This document shows, piece after piece, positions 36,367-47,654 of a DNA stretch of 64,000 nucleotides (position 1 is its first letter; every line of letters begins with the position of its first letter). Source of the DNA: Arabidopsis thaliana (Eukaryota > Streptophyta > Magnoliopsida > Brassicales > Brassicaceae); contig NC_003071.7 of assembly GCF_000001735.4 (NCBI RefSeq), positions 9,975,151 through 10,039,150 of the forward strand, written 5' to 3'. The notes beneath the pieces were generated by a model that saw nothing but the letters and a program-made list of their open reading frames with translations, did not search any database and had not been told where the DNA came from. A program made the position numbers and the translations under genes.

Positions 36367-38383
36367 TTACTCTAAAGCTTCCATCTCTTCCTTGAACTTA
36401 ACCATTGCAATTCTTGGCAATGTAACCACTATTTGAACCCCTCCGACCATATCCGATTCCAGCCTAGATGGTCGCATGAACATATTAACCGTCCTAGCTG
36501 TCTCCGATGGAACCACGGGTACGATATTCACCGGCTCATCCCACCCGAAATCCATCGATCCGAAAATCCCAATATTCCTCCAATCAGTCAAACAAAACAA
36601 CCCATCTTTTTTTCCTTTGATCGTTAAGTTCATCTTAATGATTTTTTCAGTGTTTGCAAGCTCTTCTTGGAGATAATCTTTATCGTGAGCATTCCTCTTC
36701 GCTTCTTTTATGAGCTTTACGATATCTGAGATCGTAAACTCTTCCACTTCTCTTGCGGTTAATGGCACATACATATCAATATATGCATTGCCATAGTATC
36801 CATCAGGCAAAGGTGGATCCACAACGTTGCGGATTCCTACTGATAAACCCAAAACAGTGACTCCATCTCGATCCAAATTAAGAGCTTTAACTCTTGACTT
36901 CCACAAATAAGCTCCTATAACTTCGAAAGTTGTGATTGTCTCATTAGAGAAGTCGTACTCTTTCAATGTAGCTTCTTTCAATCTTCTTATGCTATCGGCT
37001 CTAATAGTTATTTTTTCAGTTACCTATTTAAATTTATAAGAATGGAATAGAGTTTAAATAATATTTTAGATTAGAAATATATATTGTGGGAAATAAAGGA
37101 CATGAGGATCTTGTTATGTGCACACATACCCAATCATCCGTTGGTAAGTAAGGCGAAGCAGCTGTGTCGTCGCCGGGAACAAATGGAGGTTGATCATCTT
37201 CCGGCTTCCCCACGAGTCTTTCTCTTTCCCAAATCGGTGTCACCATCGGCTTCTTCTTCCCGCCAGCCAAATCCGTCAAGGCACACATGATATGACCTTC
37301 TCCATATCCATCGCACATTGCATGTGACATTGCCATCCCTAAGATAAATCCTCCACATTCAAATTTGGTTACCTGTCATTATCAAAAAGGTCATTTTGCA
37401 TGGAGGGAAATATTAATATATCTAAAATTGTTGTAAGAAAAGTTTGGTCACCTGCCACAAGATGTGCATCAATTACATGCATAAAATGTATAGAAAATTT
37501 TACCCTACAATAGACTCAAATCAGGCCGCAATGTAACGCAAAATTATTTAGAAAATTAGACAAGACCAAATTAAACTAAATTATACTGAATTTGTAGATT
37601 CCAAGGCGGTCATGCATGGCCATTTTGATTAACAAAAAAAACGAATCAGAATTCGAACAAGACGAATTGTTTTTTTTAATATCCTAATTATCTTTGAAAT
37701 TAAGGAAAAATGTGATTAAAAAACAAATCCCGACGACAAAAAAAAATAAAAATAAGACGACAAAAAAAAAACAAAAAAACAAATCCCAATCGAAACCAAA
37801 ATCGTACCAAATCATATAGCTTAGATTTTATATTGGAACTCTAATTCATAAACAAAAAATATGCATGAACCAAAATCAAAACTCTGGATTGAACACACCT
37901 AAAAAAAATGACCAATGGTTTGTGTACCTGCAAAGCAAAAGGTCGATAACCATCAATATCCACGTGAAGTACAGGCAAAAAATTCAAGGCCGTATCCGAG
38001 TCAATATTCTCTAGATTCTTCAAAGAAGAGAGCTCGACATTTGCAGTAGCTACCGTGAACGGCACACCACCTCCATCACCGCCACAACTCAACTGAAGCT
38101 TCCGGTCACTTTCCTGCCGCTTCAAACTCCCCGAAAGCGGATAGTAATACCCAAGAAGATCGGATAAAGCCTCCCTAAGCAAAGCTTCAGGCCGGTTATC
38201 ATCATCAGCAACGTTCTTGGCTTTGAAAACGTAACATGCCTTGTAAATAACTTCGTTGTAAGGATCATTGTCAAGTGTTGAAAGGTTAAGAGTTTGTTGA
38301 GGAATATGTTTTGAGGGTTTTACCATTTCGGTGAGCATCTTCTCGACCATTAAAGGGATCGATGAACCTATGTGAATCGGCAT
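36367..38383 (-). CDS. SDT: Spermidine disinapoyl transferase, BAHD acyltransferase
   Basis: Cytosolic BAHD-family enzyme that moves sinapoyl groups from CoA onto spermidine, making disinapoyl spermidine in seeds and roots (known for At2g23510). Three exons, 37928-38383, 37130-37372 and 36367-37023, give 451 aa. The catalytic HxxxD motif is HAMCD at residues 169-173. The structural DFGWG motif appears as DFGWD at about residues 391-395, a Gly-to-Asp change at its last position. The C terminus ends in a normal VVTLPRIAMVKFKEEMEALE-type strand/helix. A TATA box lies about 60 bp before the start. All splice joints are in phase 0. Confidence 0.95.
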
Positions 38384-38444
38384 GTTTTAATTTTTATGTG
38401 TTTGACAAATATAAGTGTATAAGTACTCTAAGAACACTCTTGTC

Positions 38445-38452
38445 TTTTATAG
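38445..38452 (-). promoter_or_regulatory. TATA box of SDT
   Basis: On the minus strand CTATAAAA lies about 62 bp upstream of the SDT start codon, in the expected place for a short 5' leader. Confidence 0.6.
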
Positions 38453-39105
38453 ATAAAGTTTTGGCTTCATGTTGGCCACGTTTAACCTTAAACATTGTAA
38501 GAAGTAACAAATGGCACTCTTATTTATATTCTAAGTAAGCCTTTATTGTCCGCACTGCCAATAAATTAAGAAAATGGAAACGGTTTGACATTGTAGTTTC
38601 ATTAAATGTCATTTTGAAACCAAACAAAGCTAAGTTATCCTTGTTGTCCGCACGGCCAATGAATTTTCATCATTATTTGAAAAGGTAAAAGCAAACGTAC
38701 GTAACTTTTCTCATGTTAAAACATTTGGTTTTACAACAAGTGATACTATGTGGTAGCCACGGAGGGAGAGAGTGAAAGGAAATTAAAGGAAAGTCTTAAA
38801 CAAATTCAATTTTTACGAATATGTATGATTTCAGGAGGGTTTAGTGTAAGAGCAAATGCTAAACTATGTTCCCTTGTCCGAAAGTGGAATCTTTGGCCAA
38901 AACATGTTCTGTTTTCCAGTTTACAAGAATTCTCCTCCTATCTCATATTCCTAAAAACTGAAACAGAGCCAAAACGAAAAAACTATATATAGCAAATCTT
39001 AATTCACAGTTTTACTTTTTACCCTCCTTCCATTTCCAGAAGCCTCTAGGATGTTAGTGGCTCAAGCCTTTTGAGTCCTGTTTCAAAAAGTTTTCAAAGA
39101 ATCAA
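38453..39105. other. Intergenic upstream of SDT
   Basis: SDT promoter region and the 3' flank of the PLP-fold gene. An imperfect direct repeat containing ttgtccgcac occurs near 38545 and 38643. No gene seen. Confidence 0.5.
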
Positions 39106-41793
39106 TCACGTCTCTGAATCTTCTGCTTCTTCTTCTATTACAGTCGGTAGTGATCCTTCTCTGCTGAAACCGGGGTTTAGGAACTTGGCTACAAAAGCCC
39201 ATAGCTTATAAACATCCTCAAAGTTCGACAAAAAGCTTAGAGAAGCTGTGACAACCTCAAATCGCACGAACCCATTTTTACCACCACGTTTACCAGCTTC
39301 TCTCTGCAGATGCAAAGAACTATCTTCCTTGATCCTAGCGCCTCCACGGTGGTTTCTCGGAAGATCCATTATGCGTATGTGACTCAATATTCCAATACCA
39401 AGAGATACACCTTCTCTCTCAGCCAGTTTCAGAACAATTTCTGGACTTACAAATCCTTTGCTTTTGTCTTTCACGTTGAAAGCAACTGCCGCTCCTCTTT
39501 CGTACTTTATCTTTGGGCCATAAATCTGCACAAGATTCATGTATCTGCTACTACCGTCACTGCCTGGTTCAGGCACTTTAAGCTGTAGCAAAGAGATCAC
39601 TAGCCAGTTAATCAGAAATCTGAGCCTACTTGTGGTTTTATTAAGACCTAACATATTCACATGATCGATATGGCTGCAAACAATCTCGGGCTCCCTTCTG
39701 TCCCAATCATCCTCATTCGGGTTTTCACCATCACTTTCGTCATATACACTGGCCAGAGAAGCTTCACCTTGGTCCAGACTATGACTGACACGGTCCATGT
39801 TAAATGAAACCCTTGTTCCTCTGCTTGGTTGTTCATCTTCCAAACCCAAAAGCCTCCCACCAGTACCCCTTCTTCCCAATAACCTAAACTCACCTTCTGT
39901 TTCTCGTCTAATTGCGTTATCTTTCATATCTGAAGAAATCTTGGAGCTTGAGCCATTTGATCCAAAACCAGATCCTGCACGATACACAATATTACCGCAG
40001 TTTTCTTCCTGTATCTCTTGAATTTGGAGATTATTAGAGTTCCTCAGATTCCGTGATGGCGTAGAGTTTATCTCCTGAGTAACTGACATTACTGCAGCAT
40101 CAAACGAGAGGACATCTTTACCATCATACATAGGACTGCTGTAACTCTTTGCCACCGGTTTTGGTGATTGCCTTTTGCTGGTAAACCAAAACGGTGGCAA
40201 TGGAGAGGCGATTTTATGGTGGTTCAAGTGACCCGCACTGTCAGACCCGAGCGGACTTTGACCCAAATCGATCCAAAACGAATTATCGGATGACTCATCT
40301 TCACTGAAAGCTGGACTTTTCATCAATTCTCCAACCGAAACACTTTCATTTTCTTCAAATATGGTACTACTAGTCCCATCTCTATCAGAGGCATTATCTT
40401 CTAAGAGATCTGTCTCAAACACATCCCTCACTTGAGCTGAAGTGTATGCACCAGAGAATACCGGCATCTGAGCGCCTCTACGAGCAGCATCTGTCGTAGC
40501 CGGTTTATCACCATTTGTACCAATGTCATGATCTTCAAGACCAACCAATCCGTCAAGACCATCTATCGAATCACTGAGATATAACGGATACTGAGGTGTG
40601 ATCTTCACAATTCCTGATCCTGTTTTCCCGGACTGACTCTGAAGATTACCCATCACCGACTTCTTAATCAACAGGCAACCAAAACCTGTAGGATCATGCC
40701 CAAAGACCTTGTAGAACGAGGTGATGATAAACTCTGGTCGAAACAATGATAACCCGAGCGAATCCATATCTTTGGGACCTAAAGAACCAGCATCAAGCAA
40801 CACATGCCAGTTGTTCTGCTGAGCAAGAGCCATCCACTGGTAAGAGTACTTAGAACCTGTAACTCTAGACTGAGCAGGAAACACAAACAACCCAACCGCA
40901 GAATCCTTCTTCTTCCTCTTCTTATGAGACAAACGCTTCTTCAAATCCGTCGAACACAGCTTCAAAGTTGGCCATTTAAACCAAGCGTTATAAGCTTTAG
41001 CACCTTTCTCTCTTGCAGTCTGAGCCATCCAATTCACAGACTGACTCTCATGATCAAACATTGTCAAAAGCCGCTTATTCGTATGAAAAGGATAAGATTC
41101 CGCAAGCAACCTAAACGCAGAGCCTCTACTTCCAGTAAAAACAAGACCATACTCACTCTCAGGTATATTCAGATAATCCATTATCCTAGTCTTGAGATCA
41201 TGTTCCACAGTTCCAATCTCAGCTCCACCATAAAGCGCATGGTTACTCAAATTAGCAGTAATCTCAGATAAACTAAACGTACAAGAATCCCAATAATGCA
41301 AAGTCTGAACATAAGAAAACAACCCAAATCCACAGTAATCAAGACATACCTTTGAATCCAACAAGTGACCATACTCATCAGATCTCAATTGATCAACTTT
41401 CTCAGAAGTCTCAAACTTTGGATACATTGTAAGAAACTTATTAAAAGCTTCAAGAAGCTCAGGTATATCATCTTCAGACTCAAAAGCACGTTCTGCAGCT
41501 AAAGCAGTAGCACGTAAGAACTCACGTTGAGCGTGTAACCTAGCCAAAGATCTAGAACGACCTAAGCTCTCATCTTGATTCTCATTCTCAACGTCTTGAG
41601 ATTTAAAGAGTGACCCATTCTCAGAAGCTTCTTCAAGAGCATCTCTAAGCTTATCTTCATACAATTTCCTAAGCATTGAAGCTTTCCTTCTAACATCGAT
41701 TGGTGAATCAGAACCATCTCTTCTCCTACTCTTACTCTTATCTAAGATCAGAGTAGCACAGTGATGAATTTGCTTCCACAAAGGAAAATGCAT
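39106..41793 (-). CDS. PLP-dependent transferase-fold protein (NifS/MOCOS N-terminal type)
   Basis: Single-exon, 895-residue protein starting at [12 protein letters not shown]; an upstream in-frame TTG is not a start. The fold resembles the cysteine-desulfurase-like N-terminal domain of molybdenum cofactor sulfurase: an aromatic entry region ([14 protein letters not shown]-like), [17 protein letters not shown], [17 protein letters not shown] with the cofactor-contacting Asp, and [16 protein letters not shown] with the candidate PLP lysine near residue 358. Unlike MOCOS it has long Ser/Asp/Glu-rich inserts (about residues 430-640), and the C-terminal MOSC part is absent. Reaction unknown. It corresponds to At2g23520, of a small plant family including At4g37100. 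Together with its neighbour at 45.5 kb it forms a gene pair duplicated on chromosome 4. Confidence 0.88.
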   Translation of the reverse strand: MHFPLWKQIHHCATLILDKSKSRRRDGSDSPIDVRRKASMLRKLYEDKLRDALEEASENGSLFKSQDVENENQDESLGRSRSLARLHAQREFLRATALAAERAFESEDDIPELLEAFNKFLTMYPKFETSEKVDQLRSDEYGHLLDSKVCLDYCGFGLFSYVQTLHYWDSCTFSLSEITANLSNHALYGGAEIGTVEHDLKTRIMDYLNIPESEYGLVFTGSRGSAFRLLAESYPFHTNKRLLTMFDHESQSVNWMAQTAREKGAKAYNAWFKWPTLKLCSTDLKKRLSHKKRKKKDSAVGLFVFPAQSRVTGSKYSYQWMALAQQNNWHVLLDAGSLGPKDMDSLGLSLFRPEFIITSFYKVFGHDPTGFGCLLIKKSVMGNLQSQSGKTGSGIVKITPQYPLYLSDSIDGLDGLVGLEDHDIGTNGDKPATTDAARRGAQMPVFSGAYTSAQVRDVFETDLLEDNASDRDGTSSTIFEENESVSVGELMKSPAFSEDESSDNSFWIDLGQSPLGSDSAGHLNHHKIASPLPPFWFTSKRQSPKPVAKSYSSPMYDGKDVLSFDAAVMSVTQEINSTPSRNLRNSNNLQIQEIQEENCGNIVYRAGSGFGSNGSSSKISSDMKDNAIRRETEGEFRLLGRRGTGGRLLGLEDEQPSRGTRVSFNMDRVSHSLDQGEASLASVYDESDGENPNEDDWDRREPEIVCSHIDHVNMLGLNKTTSRLRFLINWLVISLLQLKVPEPGSDGSSRYMNLVQIYGPKIKYERGAAVAFNVKDKSKGFVSPEIVLKLAEREGVSLGIGILSHIRIMDLPRNHRGGARIKEDSSLHLQREAGKRGGKNGFVRFEVVTASLSFLSNFEDVYKLWAFVAKFLNPGFSREGSLPTVIEEEAEDSET

Positions 41794-42990
41794 TAATCTC
41801 AAATTTCGAAACTTTCCTAAGAGATTAATCAGAAGAAGGGTTTCTCTAGCCCATAAGAGAACTAAAACCCTAAAAAGTGAAGATCTTAAAGCAGATCAAA
41901 GAGAAGCCTCTAAAAGCGGAAACTTTCACAAAACCCACAAAAAAAGTAAACGACTTTCACGGAAGAGAAGAAGTAGCAGAATTTTCAACAAACAGATCCC
42001 AAAATTGTGAAAGGAAGAAGATGAATTTTGTGAAGCTTTAAGCTTTTGGTTTTGCTCTGTATTGAAGCTTTTTTAGAGAAGATGATATAATAAATGCAAA
42101 GCTGACTCCTTTCACCACCAATCTCTCGTTTCATTTACTACAACTACAACACTCTCTCTCTACTCAGTGCGGTTTCTCTCTCTAATCCTCGGGTCAAAAA
42201 AGGCATTGACTTTTTTTTCCATTAGAAGCAGAGTAGTGGTGGCGTTAGGGTTTTTGAGAAGCTTAATTAATCACTTTCTATAATCATTTGATTTTGTATT
42301 ATTCAAATGAAAGATGATTAGTAACCTCATTTTATAATTAATTTGTGTTTATTTTAAGCAGAGAGAAACAAAACAGAAACGATATTTTTTACTTAATAAA
42401 ACAGAATTTTGTCTTATTTTTGCCCTGAAAAAAATGTAAGAATTAGTCAACTCGGCAAGTAAAGAAGGTAATTAATTTGGGGGAAAATTTTACTGTCAAC
42501 CTTTAGGATTCTTAAGGATTATATTTAGAGAGTGTGAATAACTGAAAATACATTTTTTAAAGTCAATTTAAGAAAGTGAAAAGCTTTTAATTTAGATATA
42601 TGTTGGGAGTGTTGGGTAAGGAGACCAAATGTATTAAATATGTTAGGTTGAGAACAGTGGGAAGATTCTTGCTCTTTTTTAGACTCCACATTTATGTAAG
42701 AAAAAAATATATCAGAATATTTTTTATTCAAACATAGCTTATAGAATTCTATGATGTGTAATTATTAGTAGCTTTTTTTTTTTTTTTTCACAGAAAATTA
42801 AAATTTCATTGATGGATTAGAACCTGACAAGACTTGAATTACATAAGTTGGCAAGGAAAACAATCCTTCCAAGTAGCTTTTAATTCAGAACAAATTGGCA
42901 AATTACAAATGACTCTATTATGATCTATATATACATTTTTGGAGGCGATTTTTGAAGATAATATTGAAGATTTGAGCCATAATTCAACAA
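41794..42990. other. Promoter/leader of the PLP-fold gene and AT-rich spacer
   Basis: 5' leader with pyrimidine/GA tracts (about 42140-42190), then AT-rich DNA and a long T run at 42772-42788. No coding feature is supported. Confidence 0.5.
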
Positions 42991-43403
42991 TTAATTTAAA
43001 TGGGTGGTTTTTACCCGGTTTAACTCTGTTCGGATCCTGGATAACATGTTTAATTCTGTTCTGATCTTGGATAACATTAATTTTTGGAAAAGTTACCTAA
43101 AAACTAATAATTAAAAACGAAAATTATTGATTTAATTACCAAATTTAATATAAACAATATTTCTAAACTAACCATATTTCTTATTTACCTTAACTAATTT
43201 CCTAAAATATTTCTATCTAATTTAAACATAAATATATAATTCTTCTTTCATTTTTATTTGATCTTATACTTTATTTATTTTGAATTTATATAAAATATTT
43301 ATAGTTAATAAAATATTATATTTTTTTCTGAATATGATGTAATTCAAATTTTTTAAAACGGACATATATTATTCAACGTATGAAGAAATAATATGTGTAC
43401 AAT

Positions 43404-43455
43404 ATCCCACATCGCTTAGAAAAATTGGACAATGGTTCAGACCCATATTATAAAA
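43404..43455 (+). promoter_or_regulatory. U-snRNA-type promoter (USE plus TATA), copy 1
   Basis: ATCCCACATCG at 43404-43414 matches the plant upstream sequence element RTCCCACATCG exactly. A TATA box (TATAAAA, 43449-43455) follows after 34 bp, the spacing of RNA polymerase II type snRNA genes. Downstream sequence does not resemble U1, U2, U4 or U5. Confidence 0.6.
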
Positions 43456-43966
43456 GGACCAAAATGATTCTGATTACGAATGAGCAGGAAGCTTGATTTA
43501 TCAGGCGTCCAAAATTAAAATAGTTATCCGATTTTACTCGGATTTTTTATTTTAAAGAATTGAAACTTTAAAATGTTTCAAGAAATTATAAATATTATAA
43601 CTTTATCAAAAGTTAAATATTATAATTTTAAAAACTTTGTATAAAGTTTATCTTTAAAAAATACTTTAAATATTTATATTTTTAAAACTTATAAAGTTTT
43701 AAAAATTATAAATTGAATTTTACAAGAAATTTAAACATTATAAATATATAAAAAATATATTAATACGAGACGATATATTACAGGAAAAATCTTAAATATA
43801 ACAATCAAAATTCAATGATGAATTTTGGGTCGATATTGTATTTTTTTAAGTTTCAAATTTTATAATATTGAAATTTATAAGAAAATGACAAAATTATGTT
43901 TAATTTCACGGGACTGGGTTATATGGTAGGACGGGTTTGGGTGGATAATAATTACGATTTTAAAAT

Positions 43967-44018
43967 GTTCCACATCGCTTAAAAAAATTGGACAATGGTC
44001 AAGAGCCATACTATAAAA
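43967..44018 (+). promoter_or_regulatory. U-snRNA-type promoter (USE plus TATA), copy 2
   Basis: GTTCCACATCG at 43967-43977 has one mismatch to the USE consensus, with TATAAAA at 44012-44018, again exactly 34 bp downstream. It is part of the 563-bp-spaced duplication of copy 1. Confidence 0.5.
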
Positions 44019-44560
44019 AGGACCAAAATGATTTCGATTACGAATGAGCATGAAACTTGATTTATGAGGTGTCCAAAATTAAAATGGTTTGTTTACTAGG
44101 GTTATTTATGTTAAAAAATTGAAACTTTAAAAAGTATAAAAAATTATAAATTAAATTTTACAAGAAATTTAAACAATATAAAAGATATTAATACGGGACG
44201 ATATACTGCGAGAGAAATCTTAGATATAACACTCAAAATTCAATGATGAAATTTGAGTCAATATTAATCTTTTTTGAAGTTTCTAATTTTATAAATATTT
44301 GAAATTTATAATAAAATGACAAATTTGTGTTTAATTTCACGGGACGGGGTTATATGGTGTGACGAGTTTGAGTGGATAATAACATGGGATAGTATGCTAT
44401 GGAAAAAAAAATATAATAACAATCATAATATAATTATATAATCTTAAACACTAAACAAAATTAACAATATTAAAAAAAACACTTAAAACTTTAATTTTTT
44501 TAAAACACATTTTGATTCTTTATAAGAAATTTAAACATTATAAATATATTTAAATTTATA

Positions 44561-45120
44561 CTACGGGTGAAATTTTAGAATTGACTGTTTGGGTTGATAA
44601 GAATTTGCGATAGAAGTAGGAGTTAAATCCTAGAATGACAATCAAAATATAATTGTACAATTAAATACTACCGCGAGTGAAATCCTAGAATTGACGAGTT
44701 TGAATCGATATTAATATGGGATGGTGTACTACGGATGATATTTTAGAATTGACTGGTTTGGGTTGATAATAATTTACGATAGAATTAGGAGTGAAATTCT
44801 AGAATGACAATTAAAATATAATTATACAATTAAATACCATCACGGATGAAATCCTAGAATTGACGGGTTTGATTCGATACTAATATGGGATGGTGTACTA
44901 CGGGTGATATTTTAGAATTGACTGGTTTGGGTTGATAATAATTTGCGATAGAATTAGGAGTGAAATCCTAGAATGACAATTAAAATATAATTATACAATT
45001 AAATACTACCACGGGTGAAATCCTATAATTGACGGGTTTGATTCGATATTAATATAGGATGGTGTACTACGGGTGAAATCCGAGAAACAACAATCAAAAT
45101 ACAATTATACAATATTAAAC
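44561..45120 (+). repeat. Tandem array of about 169-bp units
   Basis: The phrase acgggtga or acggatga, followed by ttttagaattgac-type sequence, recurs at 44563, 44731, 44900 and 45069, i.e. periods of 168-169 bp, about 3.3 copies with scattered differences. Each unit carries a second, shorter internal half-repeat ending in aaatcctagaa. It lies inside the Helitron. Confidence 0.8.
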
Positions 45121-45501
45121 ATTTAACAAAATAAACAAATACAACTGAAAACTTTAAAATTTGAGTTATAAAATTTTTTTTCGCGGTGAATTATACATTT
45201 AAATCAAACAATAGCATAAATTTATTAAATCATCCTAAAAAATATTCAATTATTTTTTATTTAATAAAAATATAGGCCCGCGGTATATCGCGGGTTAATA
45301 TCTAGTTTATGAGATTTTCATAGTATACTTGAAAGTATTTATTTGAATATTAAAGTTTGGAGATTTTTGTTTCAGATACTTTTAAGAAATAAGAATCTTT
45401 TTTCCTAACCACCTTATATGAAAACAGAGAGGGTCATGTCGAAATAGAGAGTTTAACAAAAGTGAATAGATGTTGGCTTTTTCTTCTGAGACTTCTTCTA
45501 A

Positions 45502-47654
45502 TTAGGTCCTTCTTCGCTGCCTTAGTCTTCCACCAATGCTATCTGGATTTGGTTCTAGAGCCGCTTTCCTCTTACTTCTCGTTACTCGAGCTTTGACCAC
45601 AAGGGTCTGACTTTCCCCAAGTCTTGTCTCCAAATTCGAGTCTTGTCCTGTCCCTTGTTGAATTTCTGGAAGATCATCACCGATGTGGGCACATGAATGT
45701 TCTTGTTTATCTTGCTTTGGTGTCTCAAGATACATGACCTGCGCATCCACCAATGAAGTTTGATCATCATCTATAGGAATCAAGTAGCTAACTGGTTTTG
45801 TCTCAGAAGTCGGGTCTTGTCCTATCCATTCTTGAATTTTTGGAAGACCATCACCAATGTGGGCACATGAATGTTCTTGCTTCGGCGTCTCAAGATAACT
45901 CAAGACCTGAACATCAACCAATGGAATCTGCTCATCCACATGAAGCAAGTAGCTATCTGGTTTCGTCTCCAAATTTGAGTGTTGTCCTATCCTTTCCTGA
46001 ATATCTGGAAGATCATCACCATTGTGTGCACATGAATGTTCTTGCTTTGGTGGCACAAGACAACTTAAGACCTGAACATCCACCAATGAAGTTTGATCAT
46101 CCTCTACAGAAGGCAATAAGAAGCTCAGTGACCTTCTAGCTGAATTTGGTGTCTCATCCTCCTCTTTCTTCAAGGAACCACCACTCTGACATTCCATATT
46201 CTGAACCTTTTGTACTTCTTCAGGGAGATCACCATTCTGATCTTCGTTCGTGTTTTCACCTTCTTCTTTCTGTAAGGAATCATCATTCTCAAGCATTGGT
46301 ACGTCTTCATCACCAGCAATCTTTTCTTGAAAGGAAAGTGATCTCTTTGCAGACGCTTGACTTGGTGTTGTGTCATCAGTTGGCGCCCGTTTGGTTTGAA
46401 TCAGATAATGTGCCACAGACTTATACCCAAGTGCAGCTATCTGGAAACAATCCAAAGAAAGAAAGAAATCTTCAGCTCTAGATTCTATTCAAGAATCAAA
46501 AACACCACAAGATAATACAAAAGAACAACTGAAAAAAACGCACCCTTCTGTAAATCGGGCCAGTTGGAACCCATCCTTTATTATTCCGGCACAAACTGCA
46601 ATTGCAGATCCCGCGACAAGCGGGACAAATCCAGTCTGGATTCTCAAGAGCTTCAAGCACATGTTCACCATATCTGTTCATCAAAAATATTAATATACAT
46701 TCATCATCAATAACAGAAAAACTAATAGCAACCAACCTCATGAACAAACAATCACCACAGAACTGTCCTTGAACCAAATTGCATTCACTGCACTGTGTAC
46801 GATGCCCCATCGTCTTCTGCCTGTAAGAAACACACAAACACACACTAAAGCATTACAGAAAAATCATTTCAGAGAGTTGCAATATCAAGTTCTCAACACA
46901 TATGAGTTTGGTTATTACCTGCATTGGTGACAAGTCTTACCGTTAAACGGATCATAAATCCGTTTCCCATTCTTATCATAGCCATCAACAAAACAAGTCC
47001 AGCTTCTTTCTGTATTCCCAAGAAGCTTCTCATGTTCCTCTGTGTAAATCTCAGCTCTTATCCCTTCACCAATCACAACACTCTCTCGTTTAGATGCTTT
47101 CTTGCCCTTCTCATTGATCCCATCAGTGTAGATAACTGGAGTTGTGTTCTCCAATCTAACAATCACAGAAGAAAAGAATCAATAATAAACCCAAATTCTT
47201 ACTTTAAAATCCAAATTCTTAAACCCTAGTTTTGCCTCAAAAACCCAATTCCTCCAGAAAAATCTCTCCTTTAAACTGATACAAATCGAATCATAATCCC
47301 TAATTCCACAAACTCATCTTTCAAATCCAAAACCCCAAAATATGATGGAATGAGAGAAACGGAGACAGAGAAAGGAAGAGATTACCGAGAAGATCGGCGA
47401 GAAGGCTGAAGAGGAGGAGTCGGATTCTGAACAGAATTACGGTTACCGTAAGATCTTTTAACGGGTCGGGTCTTGGGTTTGAGTTTGCGAGAGAGATTTA
47501 AGAGACCCAGATTGTTCATCCTCTGAAGATTCTCTTTGATCCTCTCTTCCCTGCATTGTTCGTAAAGAGAGACCTTTGGGGTTTCTTTGATTAGTTCCGG
47601 ATTAGGGTTTGATTTAGGTACTGAATCTTGTGCTTCAGTTCTCATGGTGAGCAT
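45502..47654 (-). CDS. CDCA7-type zinc-finger protein (zf-4CXXC_R1)
   Basis: Nuclear zinc-finger protein of the CDCA7 family, which partners HELLS/DDM1-type remodelers to maintain DNA methylation in heterochromatin. Five exons, 47386-47654, 46919-47155, 46820-46737 (written high to low), 46544-46673 and 45502-46440, give 552 aa. Residues about 163-240 hold the diagnostic cysteine array: CHQCRQKT, CSECN, FCGDCLFMRYGE, WICPACRGICNCSLCR. The invariant Arg/Gly positions around it are present, so it looks functional. The long last exon encodes an acidic tail with three repeats of about 55 residues (about 350-520; each has LVD.QV and QEHSCAH) and a basic end (RSKRKAAL, RLRQRRR). Start MLTMRTEAQ; a second ATG three codons later is equally possible. 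It corresponds to At2g23530, called CDCA7-beta in recent work. Confidence 0.93.
45600..46115 (-). repeat. Three in-frame coding repeats of 165-174 bp
   Basis: The stretch encoding QEHSCAH occurs near 46025, 45860 and 45685, giving periods of about 165 and 174 bp. Repeats are in frame and diverged at several codons, so they are not recent slippage. Confidence 0.85.

Larger units (their letters stand above)
42990..45305. mobile_element. Non-autonomous Helitron-type element, 3' end at 45305
   Basis: The right edge shows a classic Helitron terminus: a GC-rich hairpin (CCCGCG at 45277-45282, CGCGGG at 45289-45294), a few AT bases, then CTAG at 45302-45305 followed by T. The interior has no helicase frame. 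It is composed of a duplicated block of about 560 bp (43.40 and 43.97 kb) and a tandem array of about 169-bp units. The left end is a guess; I could not find a confident 5' TC terminus. Confidence 0.65.

Noticed and set aside
40804-41271. 155-codon plus-strand frame inside the PLP-fold gene
   Set aside because: It overlaps the coding sequence antisense, with a Ser/Arg-rich composition typical of a shadow frame.
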